A stretch of 64,000 nt of DNA, taken from assembly GCA_045600635.1 (NCBI GenBank), contig JAZRYJ010000070.1:51076-115075 (forward strand). The letters are read 5' to 3'. The translations under genes were made by a program, and so were the position numbers. The DNA comes from Methanarcanum sp045600635 (GTDB lineage Archaea; Thermoplasmatota; Thermoplasmata; Methanomassiliicoccales; Methanomethylophilaceae). Within the stretch, counting starts at the first letter, position 1; every line of letters starts with the position of its first letter. The notes below the pieces were generated by a model. That model saw only the letters and a list, made by a program, of their open reading frames with translations, ran no database searches and was not told where the DNA came from. Of this stretch, positions 52,679 through 62,713 are shown piece after piece.

Positions 52679-53911
52679 TCAATCACAGTTTTTGTATGAA
52701 TATTTCAAAGCCTCGAACACAGGCAGCGGTTCTCCGAGAAGGAATGTCTCCAATGCTCCCCCTCCGGTACTCACGTATGAGAAGCTATCCGTCAATTCGA
52801 ATGTGTCGGCCGCACCCACTGTGTGGCCTCCTCCGATGACAGACTGTCCTTTGGATGCTATCATCGCTTCCATCAGTCCTTTGGTGCCTACTCCGAATCC
52901 CTCCTTCTCATAGACGCCGGACGGTCCTGACATGAAGGATGTCTTGGATGATTGCAGCACCTTGCCGAATTTCTCGATGGTTTCATCACCGATGTCCAAT
53001 GCCGCTTCCTTCGACGGAAGATCGCCTACGAGGACAGAAACTCTCTTTCCGTCCCTTTCTACAGCGACATCCACCGGCAGCAGTATCTTCTGACCGTATT
53101 TGGCCATGGTATCTTTTGCTGCCTGCAGATTCTCAGGTGTGAGCTCATCCTTCAGAACCTCTTTGGATGCCTCTCCTATATCGACACCTCTTGCAAGAAG
53201 GAATGCATTGCCTGCCAATCCCACCAATAAAATAGTGTCCGCCAGTCCCGAACCGAGTACGTGATCGATCATATCGGATGCATCACCGAATTTAGCTCCT
53301 CCGATGACGAACACTGACGGCCTCCTGGGGTTTCCGAAGATTACAGAAAGTGCATAATCCTCCTTCGCCATCAGTCTTCCTGACGCTGACGGCACCTTGG
53401 ATTGGAATCCTACCAGTGAACATTGCGATCTGTGCGCTGCACCGAACGCGTCGCATACATAATAATCGATCAGCGGTGCCAATTCCTTTACCAATTCACC
53501 TTCGGAATGTTCGAACATATCCAGCTTTGCTGTCTCTGAATCCAGGGATCTGACGTTTCCGAGAAGCAGAGCTTCACCTGATTTCAATTCCTTGATCGCT
53601 TTCTTGGCATCATCGCCGATGACATCGTCCACATATTTGACGGGATAACCGAGATTCTTGGAAAGTATACCGGCATGCTGTTCCAAAGATGTGAAATCCC
53701 ATTTTCCTTTCCTGCTCTGGTGTGCGAGGATGATTAACTTTGCCATCTTTCCCATCAATTCTCTTACCGTAGGTATTATGCGCCTTATCCTGGCATCATT
53801 GATTATCTTCAACGTTTCCTTATTGAGAGGACAATTGATATCGACCCTCAGAAGAACGGTCTTGTCCTTGAAGTTGAAATCCTCCAATGTGTGATACTCT
53901 TTTTCCGGCAT
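52679..53911 (-). CDS. pgk: Phosphoglycerate kinase
   Basis: The 410-residue product has LLRVDINCPLN, LAHQSRKGK, VCDAFGAAHRSQCS and VIGGAKFGD, and at the end GGGHTVGAAD and VSTGGGALETFL. It interconverts 3-phosphoglycerate and 1,3-bisphosphoglycerate. Start ATG at 53911 follows gap by 10 bases with an AAGG site; the longer frame overlaps gap. Confidence 0.94.
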   Translation of the reverse strand: MPEKEYHTLEDFNFKDKTVLLRVDINCPLNKETLKIINDARIRRIIPTVRELMGKMAKLIILAHQSRKGKWDFTSLEQHAGILSKNLGYPVKYVDDVIGDDAKKAIKELKSGEALLLGNVRSLDSETAKLDMFEHSEGELVKELAPLIDYYVCDAFGAAHRSQCSLVGFQSKVPSASGRLMAKEDYALSVIFGNPRRPSVFVIGGAKFGDASDMIDHVLGSGLADTILLVGLAGNAFLLARGVDIGEASKEVLKDELTPENLQAAKDTMAKYGQKILLPVDVAVERDGKRVSVLVGDLPSKEAALDIGDETIEKFGKVLQSSKTSFMSGPSGVYEKEGFGVGTKGLMEAMIASKGQSVIGGGHTVGAADTFELTDSFSYVSTGGGALETFLLGEPLPVFEALKYSYKNCD

Positions 53912-53921
53912 ATGATTACCT

Positions 53922-54929
53922 TCAGATTCCCATGGCCTTGTTGGTCTTGGCAATCGATTTCTCCGGATCCTCTTCGAGTTTGCACATCGCCCTGATGCAG
54001 TCGATGTTCTCCGGTATCACGTCGCTCTCCTGATTGACAGCCTGATAATAATACAATGTGTTACCCACGACCTTGATTCCGTCCTCCCAGACCACAATCT
54101 CGAACATATCTCCGCGTGTCCTTCCGAGCTCTCTCGCAAGATCCATTATCTGCGCTGTCGATTTCACACCGTCCTTGGCCTTCACCATTCTGACACGCGG
54201 TGTCTTCTTCAGAAGCTCGATGATATCCTCGGTTTTCACTTCGGATTCCAATTCCAATGCTATTGTGTGTATGTGCATCAAAGTGGTCGGTACCTTGACT
54301 GCCATGGTCTGTATGTTTATCCACGGAAGGACTGACTGAACATCCACACCGTGGTGTGTCGGAATCTTCACCACAGGTTCGATGGCATTTATCGGTCCCG
54401 CTTTACTGTCATTCGGATCCGCACTTCTTCTGATGAGTGAAACGTATCCGTTCTTGATCTTGAATTTCTTATCAATGGGATACAATGTCCTCAGCAATCC
54501 TGTGGTGTTACATGACACAACACGTGAGAACTGAACTCCCCATGATTCCTTGTAATTGGCTGCAGCGTTGAATGAGATGCCTGTGAGATTATGATCCTCT
54601 CCTCCCTGCCATATCGCTTTGACGCCTGCCTTCTCATACATCGGCTTGTAGACATCAGCCAGTTTACCGGGTGTGCAGTCGACGATTATGTCTGCTTTCT
54701 TCAAAAGATCATCTACAGTTCCGGCAATCTTGATCTTAGCATCTTTAAATTCATCGACCTTGTCCGCAGGAACGTACAACGGATATCCCAGCTGGACTGC
54801 CATCTTGGCCTCATATGTCGGCTTCGTCTTCGTCACACCGACTATCTCCATATCATCCTGCTGATTTACAGCAGTGGCAACCCTTTTCCCGATTGTTCCG
54901 TATCCGTTTATTCCGACCTTTACCTTCAT
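53922..54929 (-). CDS. gap: Glyceraldehyde-3-phosphate dehydrogenase, archaeal type II
   Basis: The 335-residue product has VGINGYGTIGKRVATAV at the cofactor site and the catalytic Cys in VVSCNTTGLLRTLYP. It matches the archaeal tetrameric GAPDH. ATG at 54929 is chosen because MKVKVGING is the family start and GGAAGAG precedes it; a longer frame to 54956 is not needed. It leads the gap-pgk-MBL operon. Confidence 0.94.
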   Translation of the reverse strand: MKVKVGINGYGTIGKRVATAVNQQDDMEIVGVTKTKPTYEAKMAVQLGYPLYVPADKVDEFKDAKIKIAGTVDDLLKKADIIVDCTPGKLADVYKPMYEKAGVKAIWQGGEDHNLTGISFNAAANYKESWGVQFSRVVSCNTTGLLRTLYPIDKKFKIKNGYVSLIRRSADPNDSKAGPINAIEPVVKIPTHHGVDVQSVLPWINIQTMAVKVPTTLMHIHTIALELESEVKTEDIIELLKKTPRVRMVKAKDGVKSTAQIMDLARELGRTRGDMFEIVVWEDGIKVVGNTLYYYQAVNQESDVIPENIDCIRAMCKLEEDPEKSIAKTNKAMGI

Positions 54930-55070
54930 GGCAATCTCTTCCTGCGTGCGTATCATTATGTTAGTTTAATAACCTCACGCACGCCGTATTCAGAATGGTT
55001 ATAAGCACACACCTGCAACTCAAAATATCAATAGAAAAACTTGTGCGAATCCGCTCTTACCAGAACGATA

Positions 55071-56438
55071 TTACGGTATGTAAGAGTACAGTCCTGCAAC
55101 TAAAATGAAGAACACGACCGCCGGCAAAAAGTATTTACAGTATCCTTTGAAGGAATTGCTGATCTTCATGCCTTTCCCTGTATTTGCTTCACTCAGGAAT
55201 CCTTTCCAGCCCCAACCTATCTTCATCGTACAGAACAATACGGTCATCAATGCACCCACAGGAACCAAGATGTTGGAGAATATGAAATCCTCCAGATCCA
55301 TTATTGATGAAGTGCCCCCGAACGGATGGAAACCTGTGAATACAACATACCCCAGTATGCATGGTATCGATACTACGAATATGACAAATCCATTTATCAC
55401 CGTGGTCTTCCGCCGATCCCAATCTGTTGCCTCCATAAGACTGGATATCAATGATTCAGATATAGCGAAGAACGTAGTCAGTGCCGCGAACGCCATGAAT
55501 ACGAAGAACAATACGCCCCACAGCTGACCTAACGGCATGTTGGTGAATACAGAAGACATCGTCACGAACAACAGACTCGGTCCGGAATCCACAGGTATGC
55601 CGTATGTGAAACATGCCGGGAATATTATCAATCCTGCCATCAGAGACACGAAGATATTCAATGCTGTTATCGTGAGGGATTCCTTCACTATGGAATGCTC
55701 TTTGGACATGTAACTTCCCATGACCGCGATATTACATGCGCCGATACTGAGTGTGAAAAATGCGTTCGATAATGCATCGAATATCACCGTCAGTATACCT
55801 ACCTCCTTAACCTTCTCCATATCGGGAACAAGATAGAATTTCAGACCCTCCTCCAGACCGCTGAGGGTAAAACTGTTGGCGACCATGATGACAATGAGTG
55901 CCAGCAACCCTATCATAAGGAACTTGGAAACTTTCTCCAGACCATTCTTAATACCGAAAATGTTAACGGATATTCCGATCGCCACTGCGACTGCGACTGC
56001 GATCAACACCACAGGCAGATTGGACTTCATATCATTGAATTGGGAAATAATGTCAGAACTGACAACGTTGTTGAAATCCCCTGCCATGAATTTCACTATG
56101 TAGATCAGAATCCAACCTACTACGACTACATAATACATCATCAGGATGTAATCTGCTATTACGCACACTTTTCCGTATTTATGCCATTTAGTACCTTCAG
56201 GTTCGACCGCTCTGTACATGTTCAGCGGACTTTTTCTGCTCCTTCTTCCCAATGACAGTTCCATGCACATTATCGGTATGCCTATCATCAAAGTGAAAAC
56301 GATATACAGGAGAACAAAGAATCCGCCTCCGTCCTTTCCGGCTATGTAAGGGAATTTCCATACGTTACTCAGACCTATTGCGCAACCCGCAGAAACAAGA
56401 ATGAATCCCAATCTGGATTTGAACAATTCCCTGGTCAT
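55071..56438 (-). CDS. Sodium-dependent symporter, NSS/SNF family
   Basis: The 455-residue protein with about 11-12 helices is a neurotransmitter:sodium symporter homologue (LeuT-like). The first helix motif VSAGCAIGLSNVWKFPYIAGKDGGG covers residues 16-40 and provides the substrate and sodium site. It probably imports an amino acid. The gene is alone, 142 bases downstream of gap's start region and divergent from ilvC. Confidence 0.9.
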   Translation of the reverse strand: MTRELFKSRLGFILVSAGCAIGLSNVWKFPYIAGKDGGGFFVLLYIVFTLMIGIPIMCMELSLGRRSRKSPLNMYRAVEPEGTKWHKYGKVCVIADYILMMYYVVVVGWILIYIVKFMAGDFNNVVSSDIISQFNDMKSNLPVVLIAVAVAVAIGISVNIFGIKNGLEKVSKFLMIGLLALIVIMVANSFTLSGLEEGLKFYLVPDMEKVKEVGILTVIFDALSNAFFTLSIGACNIAVMGSYMSKEHSIVKESLTITALNIFVSLMAGLIIFPACFTYGIPVDSGPSLLFVTMSSVFTNMPLGQLWGVLFFVFMAFAALTTFFAISESLISSLMEATDWDRRKTTVINGFVIFVVSIPCILGYVVFTGFHPFGGTSSIMDLEDFIFSNILVPVGALMTVLFCTMKIGWGWKGFLSEANTGKGMKISNSFKGYCKYFLPAVVFFILVAGLYSYIP

Positions 56439-56522
56439 AGTGCGACCAGAATATCATATTATTTTTTATTGCTTTGGATAACAGGATAAATATCTGCGAA
56501 TGGATGACAGTATGGATTTATC

Positions 56523-57509
56523 ATGAGGATCTACAACGATAACGATGCCGATCTCGGCATACTCAAAGACAAAAGGATTGCAATTCTGGGATATGGATCC
56601 CAGGGAAGAGCACAGGCGTTATGCTTCCGCGATTCCGGATTGGATGTCGTTATCGGTGTCAGAAAAGGAAAATCCTATGACAATGCCGTAAACGACGGTA
56701 TGAAAGTGATGTCCGTATCAGATGCTGTAATAGATTCTGACGTAGTGATGATGCTCCTTCCCGATGAAGCCCAGGCCGACATCTACGAAAGAGAGATCGC
56801 TCCGAATCTCAAGAAAGGATGCGCATTGGAATTCGCACACGGTTTCGCGATAACCTATGGCCTCATCAGACCTCCTGAAGATGTGGATGTCATCATGATG
56901 GCACCGAAAGGTCCGGGTCCGATGATCAGACGTGTGTTCGAGACAGGATACGGTGTCCCGGCACTGATATGCATCCACCAGGATCATTCCGGAAAAGCCA
57001 AGGATGTCGCACTTGCACTTGCGAAAGGAATGCATTGCACGAAACCTGGTGTGTTCGAAGCCAAATTCGAACAGGAGACGATGACGGATCTTTTCGGTGA
57101 ACAAGCAGTATTATGCGGCGGATACACCGCAATGATCAAGATGGCCTATGATGTCCTCGTGAAAAGAGGATTCCCGCCGGAGATGGCGTATTTCGAAGTA
57201 CTTCATGAAACGAAACTCGTTACCGATCTGGTCGTCGAGAGAGGGATAGAGGGTATGTGGAAAGCAGTCTCCAACAACGCTGAGTTCGGAGGACTTACAA
57301 GAAGGGACCGTGTCATCACAGAGGAATCCAGAAAAGGTATGGAATCCATATTGGATGACATACAATCAGGACAGTTCGCCAAGGAATTGGTCGCCGACTA
57401 TCACAATGGGATGGCTGACATGAAAGCAAGGCAGAATGCGGACGGTCAAGAAGATATCGAAAAGACAGGAAGATGGGTCAGAGAGACATTCTTCGGAAGG
57501 AAGGAATGA
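56523..57509 (+). CDS. ilvC: Ketol-acid reductoisomerase
   Basis: The 328-residue, class I enzyme makes the dihydroxy-acid precursors of valine and isoleucine. It shows ILGYGSQGRAQAL, MLLPDEAQADIYE, HGFAITYG, APKGPGPMIRR and the C-terminal metal-binding EQAVLCGGYTAMI and ETKLVTDLVVERG. A TATA-like GATAAATATC is centred about 33 bases upstream. The next gene begins right at its stop. Confidence 0.94.
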   Translation: MRIYNDNDADLGILKDKRIAILGYGSQGRAQALCFRDSGLDVVIGVRKGKSYDNAVNDGMKVMSVSDAVIDSDVVMMLLPDEAQADIYEREIAPNLKKGCALEFAHGFAITYGLIRPPEDVDVIMMAPKGPGPMIRRVFETGYGVPALICIHQDHSGKAKDVALALAKGMHCTKPGVFEAKFEQETMTDLFGEQAVLCGGYTAMIKMAYDVLVKRGFPPEMAYFEVLHETKLVTDLVVERGIEGMWKAVSNNAEFGGLTRRDRVITEESRKGMESILDDIQSGQFAKELVADYHNGMADMKARQNADGQEDIEKTGRWVRETFFGRKE

Positions 57510-57511
57510 AA

Positions 57512-57889
57512 ATGAACAATATTATCATAAGAACAAGGAATGCCGATGTGAAAGCAGAACTGGATGATTCGGATATATCCAACTCCATCTGGCTATCACT
57601 CCCTTTCCGCAACACGATCAATATGCTCGGTGATGAGATCTATTTCGAATTTCCCATCGAAGGGATAAAATTGGAAGGTGAGACCGTCACCGTTCTCGAA
57701 AAAGGAGATATAGCATACTGGCCGAAAGTAGGTGCACTGTGTCTATTCTTCGGACCGACGCCGCTGAGCGGTGAGGACGGGAAACCCGTCTCCAGATATC
57801 CTGTTATCAGAATCGGAAGGATGACGTCCGACTGTTCAGTGCTTGAAGAGGCGGGCGACAGACAGAGGATCACGATTGAGAAGGCCTGA
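57512..57889 (+). CDS. Cyclophilin-like fold protein (TM1367/DUF3830 type)
   Basis: The 125-residue product contains FPIEGIKLEGETVTVLEKGDIAYWPKVGALCLFFGPTP (in pieces, residues ~43-80), typical of the small TM1367-type cyclophilin-like proteins. Peptidyl-prolyl isomerase activity is not shown for the family. It follows ilvC; ATG at 57512 is 6 bases after AAGGA, with an ATG at 57506 overlapping the ilvC stop as alternative. It overlaps the convergent M24 gene by 20 bases. Confidence 0.75.
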   Translation: MNNIIIRTRNADVKAELDDSDISNSIWLSLPFRNTINMLGDEIYFEFPIEGIKLEGETVTVLEKGDIAYWPKVGALCLFFGPTPLSGEDGKPVSRYPVIRIGRMTSDCSVLEEAGDRQRITIEKA

Positions 57890-58985
57890 CGATCGTCAAA
57901 GAGTGATCGTAATCCGTGAGTTTTCTGCATCCGTTCTTCGTAACAAGAACGGTGTCTTCGATTCTTATCCCGCCGAGACCGGGAATATATATTCCAGGTT
58001 CAGCTGAGATTATGTTCCCTGCTTCCAACACCTGTGTCGACTTCGGATACAGACCTATCGCCTGATGGACATCCATCCCTATTCCGTGTCCGAATGAGTG
58101 GATGAATCTTCCTTTGAATTCTGTCGAATCTATGACGTTACGGGCTGCGATATCAACATCGGCAGCTTTCGCACCGGCGCATATCTTCTCTATGCCTGCG
58201 GCCTGTGCTTTCAGCACAACATCATATGCTCTTTTCAACACGTCCCCGGGATCCCCTAAAAATATTGTTCTGGTCAGATCCGCACAGTACCTGTCATATT
58301 TCGCACCGAAATCGAATAATGCTGTGTCTCCTACCTTCAGTTTGTAATCGCACGGCATATGATGCGGTTCTGATGAATACTTCCCGAATGCTGCGATAGT
58401 GTCGAATGCATTCCCAGTACCCCCGAGTTCCTTCATCCTGATGTCCATTGCAGAAGCCACTTCCTTCTCTGATGCACCTTCATGAATCATCTGCGGCAGT
58501 TCATTGGCAACTTTGGATGTTATCGCACACGCTTTCTCGGTGGCTTTTATCTCGTTCTCATCCTTGACCGATATCGTTTTGTTGATAGCTTCTGTGGCGT
58601 CCACGATCTTGATGTCTTCCTTGATCTTCTTCAGACCGTTGACATCTGAATACAGTGCTTTTTCGATGTTTATTCCTACTGTCTTGCAATCTTTCAGAAT
58701 ATCAGATATTATGGAGATGTATTCCTCGCGAGTCCTGTATACATGCACATTACCTTTACCGGATTTCGCGGTCTCCTCTTCAAGCACACTTACGAGAACA
58801 TCCAACGATCCGTCTTTTGAGATGAATGCCTTCGCTCCCTCGAACGAACCTGACTGCTGCTCGGTGACATACCAGAATGCCGAATCGAATATCGGTTCCC
58901 CGCCATTCATTATCACGATGCAGTCCGCATCTGAATTAGCGATGAGCCTTTCCGCCCTGGATGCTGACATCAGATTCCGATCCAT
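57870..58985 (-). CDS. pepQ: M24-family aminopeptidase (Xaa-Pro dipeptidase type)
   Basis: The 371-residue product has a creatinase-like N-domain and the pita-bread catalytic domain with the five metal ligands: Asp in LFDFGAKYD and CADLTRT, His in HSFGHGIGMDVHQ, Glu in ISAEPGIYI and in RIEDTVLV. It would cleave peptides ahead of proline. It overlaps the upstream aspartate dehydrogenase gene by 16 bases and the convergent gene by 20. Confidence 0.87.
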   Translation of the reverse strand: MDRNLMSASRAERLIANSDADCIVIMNGGEPIFDSAFWYVTEQQSGSFEGAKAFISKDGSLDVLVSVLEEETAKSGKGNVHVYRTREEYISIISDILKDCKTVGINIEKALYSDVNGLKKIKEDIKIVDATEAINKTISVKDENEIKATEKACAITSKVANELPQMIHEGASEKEVASAMDIRMKELGGTGNAFDTIAAFGKYSSEPHHMPCDYKLKVGDTALFDFGAKYDRYCADLTRTIFLGDPGDVLKRAYDVVLKAQAAGIEKICAGAKAADVDIAARNVIDSTEFKGRFIHSFGHGIGMDVHQAIGLYPKSTQVLEAGNIISAEPGIYIPGLGGIRIEDTVLVTKNGCRKLTDYDHSLTIVRPSQS

Positions 58986-59776
58986 TCGTTTCTGATGATG
59001 CGCTTGAGAGCTGATATCAATGACAACGATGCAAGTGATGAGTTGTACGGCGAATCCTCAAGATACACGTTCGATGTCGTACAGACGGATTTTCCGAAAC
59101 TTCCTTCCACGATGAGATCGTATTTGTTGGTCTTGGCCTCAGGATCGAACACGACCGATACGATCGTCTTATCGAAACCGATACCGAGAAGACTGACGGT
59201 TGCCGCTGTATTGACATTCTTGGGGAATAATTTGACAGCTTCTCTGGCGGATCCGCTGTAAACAGTCAAACTATCATGGATCGCATCGATATTGATGCCT
59301 TTGTCAATAAAATACTGGACGCCTGAAAGTGTCTTCTTTCCCGCTGTGAGGACAAGCTCTACTTTGGATAGATAGTCTATGGATGCCGCTCTGAGTCCGT
59401 CCGTACCATACAATGCTCCGGAAGGGATGAATATCTTGGCATCGCAACTCTTTGCCTTGTCGAACACCATCATCCTGAAATCATCATCCACAAGTGCTCC
59501 GACAGATGTGACCATGATATCCACACCGCGTGAGGCCGTTTTGATAAGGACATCCTTTGCGACCTCCTGTGTTGCAGCCTCGATGACCAAATCGCAATGA
59601 TACAATTCATCCTCAACAGATTCGACAACAACTGCCTTATGAAGCTGGGAGGCTAATTTCTCAACTTTTTCCTTGTTCTTGTCAACGAGGTACATCCTCT
59701 TGACTTCTTCCATTTCATCTGCGGCCTTCGCTAAGACACTGCCGATTGAGCCACAGCCGACGATAGTAATGCGCAT
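58970..59776 (-). CDS. nadX: L-aspartate dehydrogenase (NadX-like)
   Basis: The 268-residue product has the Rossmann motif ITIVGCGSIGSVLA and the NadX-type segments FIPSGALYGTDGL, GSAREAVKLFPKNVNTAAT and the catalytic His region VVFDPEAKTNKYDLIVEG. It would convert aspartate to iminoaspartate for NAD synthesis. Quinolinate synthase genes are not near. Confidence 0.88.
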   Translation of the reverse strand: MRITIVGCGSIGSVLAKAADEMEEVKRMYLVDKNKEKVEKLASQLHKAVVVESVEDELYHCDLVIEAATQEVAKDVLIKTASRGVDIMVTSVGALVDDDFRMMVFDKAKSCDAKIFIPSGALYGTDGLRAASIDYLSKVELVLTAGKKTLSGVQYFIDKGINIDAIHDSLTVYSGSAREAVKLFPKNVNTAATVSLLGIGFDKTIVSVVFDPEAKTNKYDLIVEGSFGKSVCTTSNVYLEDSPYNSSLASLSLISALKRIIRNEWIGI

Positions 59777-59822
59777 AATTACGCATTAAGGGTTGCCTGT
59801 TATAAAATCCCACTGTCCGATA

Positions 59823-60263
59823 TCATTCCTTGATAACGTGACAGTGCTTCATGACGGTTTTCGGATAAAGTGCCACAATACCAAGTAACGCGATACCCAG
59901 ATCCAGAACCCCTGTAACCACATCCGTTACATATTTGATGTTAATCGCTGACACATCAGGCGATGCCAATATCTCAATGACACCTGACACTGCCCATATG
60001 ATCGAACATGCTAGCGATGCATACCACCAGAACCTGCCTCCCGATGTGAGTTTTATCGCACATACGATCACGAACAGTGAAAATATCGTTGTGACCACTG
60101 TCGCTGTTACGCCGAAATTATTGTCCGGTTTAAGGACATCTATCGCCACCATTATCAATCCGAGTGCACCCATTATCAAAAGGACCAGATGGGCTTCCAG
60201 AACTGCCCTTGGCAATCCTTTGAGATCAGAAATTATGTCGCTTGGATTTTTTATTTCTGGCAT
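59823..60263 (-). CDS. Four-helix membrane protein, unknown
   Basis: The 146-residue product has four hydrophobic helices with short polar loops and no motif I recognise. It stands alone between nadX and archease. Confidence 0.6.
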   Translation of the reverse strand: MPEIKNPSDIISDLKGLPRAVLEAHLVLLIMGALGLIMVAIDVLKPDNNFGVTATVVTTIFSLFVIVCAIKLTSGGRFWWYASLACSIIWAVSGVIEILASPDVSAINIKYVTDVVTGVLDLGIALLGIVALYPKTVMKHCHVIKE

Positions 60264-60339
60264 GTGGGTCGTTCACTGCTATGTCCATATTTAAAACATA
60301 TTAGGCGACATTAAATCGTAAGGGACGTTACCTGTATGC

Positions 60340-60744
60340 ATGAGATATCAGCTTCTCGATCACACAGCCGATGTGAAAATCAAATCATTCGGCAGGAATA
60401 TCGAAGAGTGCTTCGAAAATGCAGCGTATGCCATGTTCGACCAGATCGTGGATGCAGGTACGGTTGAACACAGTATCGAAAGAACAATAAAAATCAAAGC
60501 AGAAACGAACGAAGAAAAACTGTACAATTTCTTATCAGAATTATTATTCGTCGAAGACTGTGATAGTCTGGTATTCAACGATTTCAAAGTAAGTATTGAT
60601 GCAGATACAGTTGAATGCCTCGCAAAAGGCGAGCCTCTGAATGTTAAGAAGCATAAAGCAAAGGCCGAGATCAAGGCTGTCACATATCATATGCTGAAAG
60701 TCGATACCGATGAACCTTCTGTCACCGTCATATTCGACGTTTAA
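60340..60744 (+). CDS. Archease
   Basis: The 134-residue product matches archease, the helper of the RNA ligase RtcB in tRNA splicing. The calcium-binding N-terminal LLDHTADVKIKSFG, the LSELLFVEDCDSLVF segment and the C-terminal TYHMLKV are present. RtcB itself is not in the window. It leads a short operon with the next three genes. Confidence 0.93.
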   Translation: MRYQLLDHTADVKIKSFGRNIEECFENAAYAMFDQIVDAGTVEHSIERTIKIKAETNEEKLYNFLSELLFVEDCDSLVFNDFKVSIDADTVECLAKGEPLNVKKHKAKAEIKAVTYHMLKVDTDEPSVTVIFDV

Positions 60745-60749
60745 TTATA

Positions 60750-61595
60750 ATGAGACGAACATCAGGAATCATGCTCAAGTTAGGTTGGTTCTCCACAGGC
60801 AGAGGTCCGGGTTCGAGAAATCTGCTCAATGCTGTGATGGATGAGAAGAGGTCAGGCGATCTTGATGTTGACTTCTCATTTGTATTCTGTAACTGGGATA
60901 ACACAGAGGAACCTAACTCCCGGAAAGAACAGAGACAGATATTCTTCGACATGGTCAAAGGATATGATATACCTTTGATCACGATATCATGGAAGACCTT
61001 CAGGCCTGATCTCTGGGAAAAGGATCAGGAGTCTTGGAGGAATGAATACGGAAAAGAGATCCGCAAAAAGATCTCCGATAAAGGATTCGATCTGGGGATA
61101 TTGGCAGGATATATGTTGTGGATCGATGATGAGACCTGTACGAAATACGATTTCATGAATCTTCATCCGGCTATGCCCACAGGTCCGAAAGGCACCTGGC
61201 AGGAAGTTATATGGCAGCTCATCCGTGAGAGAGCGGATGTACAGGGTGCGATGATGCACATCGTCACACCTGAGTGGGACCGCGGTGCTCCTCTGACATA
61301 CTGTCAGTTCCCGATACGCGGAAAAGAGTACGATGAACTTTGGAATGATCTTGACGAAAAACTGAGAATGAGATCGTTGGAAGAGGTCATTGCTACTGAG
61401 GGTGAGAATCTGCCTCTATTCAGAAAAATAAGGGAAGACGGGGCGAAACGCGAACTCCCCCTCATCGTTGAGACGATCAGACAGTTCGCCGACGGCAATG
61501 TATGCATCAGAGATAAGAAACTGTATGAGAACGGAGAACTGCTGACGGAACCCTATGATCTCAGCAAACAGGTCAACAAATCCATTGGAGAATGA
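60750..61595 (+). CDS. Formyltransferase-family protein (PurN-like)
   Basis: The 281-residue product shows the formyltransferase fold: GWFSTGRGPGSRNLL at the start, LGILAGYML, the catalytic NLHPAMPTGPKGTW and TPEWDRGAPLTYC. It may transfer formyl from formyl-folate to a nucleotide or sugar amine. The substrate is not fixed, and it is longer than PurN. An ATG at 60771, with CAGGA just ahead, is an alternative start. Confidence 0.78.
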   Translation: MRRTSGIMLKLGWFSTGRGPGSRNLLNAVMDEKRSGDLDVDFSFVFCNWDNTEEPNSRKEQRQIFFDMVKGYDIPLITISWKTFRPDLWEKDQESWRNEYGKEIRKKISDKGFDLGILAGYMLWIDDETCTKYDFMNLHPAMPTGPKGTWQEVIWQLIRERADVQGAMMHIVTPEWDRGAPLTYCQFPIRGKEYDELWNDLDEKLRMRSLEEVIATEGENLPLFRKIREDGAKRELPLIVETIRQFADGNVCIRDKKLYENGELLTEPYDLSKQVNKSIGE

Positions 61596-62713
61596 ATATG
61601 GAATACAGCCCGATGGAAGAACTCGGTTTCAGAGAAGAGAAGCAACTTATCTCTGGCTGCCACAGGATCATATCATCGAACGATTATGCAAAAGATCTGT
61701 GCAGTTATCTCATGAAGAACGGCAGCAACTTCTACGATGTCATATCGAGATACGAAGATGTTGCCTCGTATGTCCTGAGCAGGGATACGGAACAGATACA
61801 GCCGACGATGAAGATGCTCATACCGTTCCTGAAAGCATCCGGGCTGACGGACCATATGGCCTACAGATTCGCATATGACGATCTTGAGTTGTTCCCCGGT
61901 GCAGCGGAAAGTTTCCAATACATCCACAGTCTCATGCCGATGTTCATCTCAACAAGTTCCTATGAACATCACACAATGGCTGTGAGTGATGCATCAGGCA
62001 TACCTCTCACGAATTTCAGTTCCACAAGGATGGAATTGGACGATAATGAGATGGACAGACAGGAGGCCAGGGACATAAGGGGCATGATCAATGACATCTC
62101 TTCCCTCCGCGTCCCCGACACGAAATACACATTCGAGGAAGGAGAGATCCTATGCCGCGACGATACTGAGATCATCGAGAAATTGGATGATATCTTCCGC
62201 AACAGACTTCCTAAAACAGAATATTACAAGAAGATCAAGGATGATGTAGCCATTTCTGCGAATGAGAAATCATATTCTCTTCTGGAGATCAGAAGGAAAA
62301 CGGATATCGAATTCTCCAACACCGTCTATGTTGGAAGTGAACTGAACGATTATCTCGCATTGGACCTTGTACGTGACAGCGAAGGTCTGGCAATCTCATT
62401 CAACGGTACCGATCGTGCTGTACAGACATCCAATGTATGTGTTATGTCCAAAAGTGCCACACCGATCGCGGTTCTTGCAGCGGAATTCTATGACAAAGGG
62501 ATTGAATCCGTTTATGATATGATCGACAACTGGGACAGGAAAAAACTGTGTGAACGTCCGTGTGCTGACAGGAATCTGATGGATAGATTCCTGACGGAAT
62601 TCCCGAAGAAACTGCCTGTCGTGAAGAGAATTACCAGATCCAATGCTGATGAGGTCTCCGAAGAGAGCGAGGCGTACAGGAAGAAGGTCGCTAAATGCGT
62701 CAAAAAGTATTGA
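61592..62713 (+). CDS. HAD-like protein, EhaR-like (COG4030-type)
   Basis: The 373-residue product resembles the archaeal EhaR-like group of HAD-fold proteins, named from the Eha hydrogenase operons of other methanogens. Segments such as LELFPGAAESFQYI, FISTSSYEHHT and YVGSELNDYLALDLV with GLAISFNG look like HAD motifs, but the first nucleophile Asp is only tentatively placed. No hydrogenase is near. ATG overlaps the stop of the upstream gene by 4 bases. Confidence 0.6.
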   Translation: MNMEYSPMEELGFREEKQLISGCHRIISSNDYAKDLCSYLMKNGSNFYDVISRYEDVASYVLSRDTEQIQPTMKMLIPFLKASGLTDHMAYRFAYDDLELFPGAAESFQYIHSLMPMFISTSSYEHHTMAVSDASGIPLTNFSSTRMELDDNEMDRQEARDIRGMINDISSLRVPDTKYTFEEGEILCRDDTEIIEKLDDIFRNRLPKTEYYKKIKDDVAISANEKSYSLLEIRRKTDIEFSNTVYVGSELNDYLALDLVRDSEGLAISFNGTDRAVQTSNVCVMSKSATPIAVLAAEFYDKGIESVYDMIDNWDRKKLCERPCADRNLMDRFLTEFPKKLPVVKRITRSNADEVSEESEAYRKKVAKCVKKY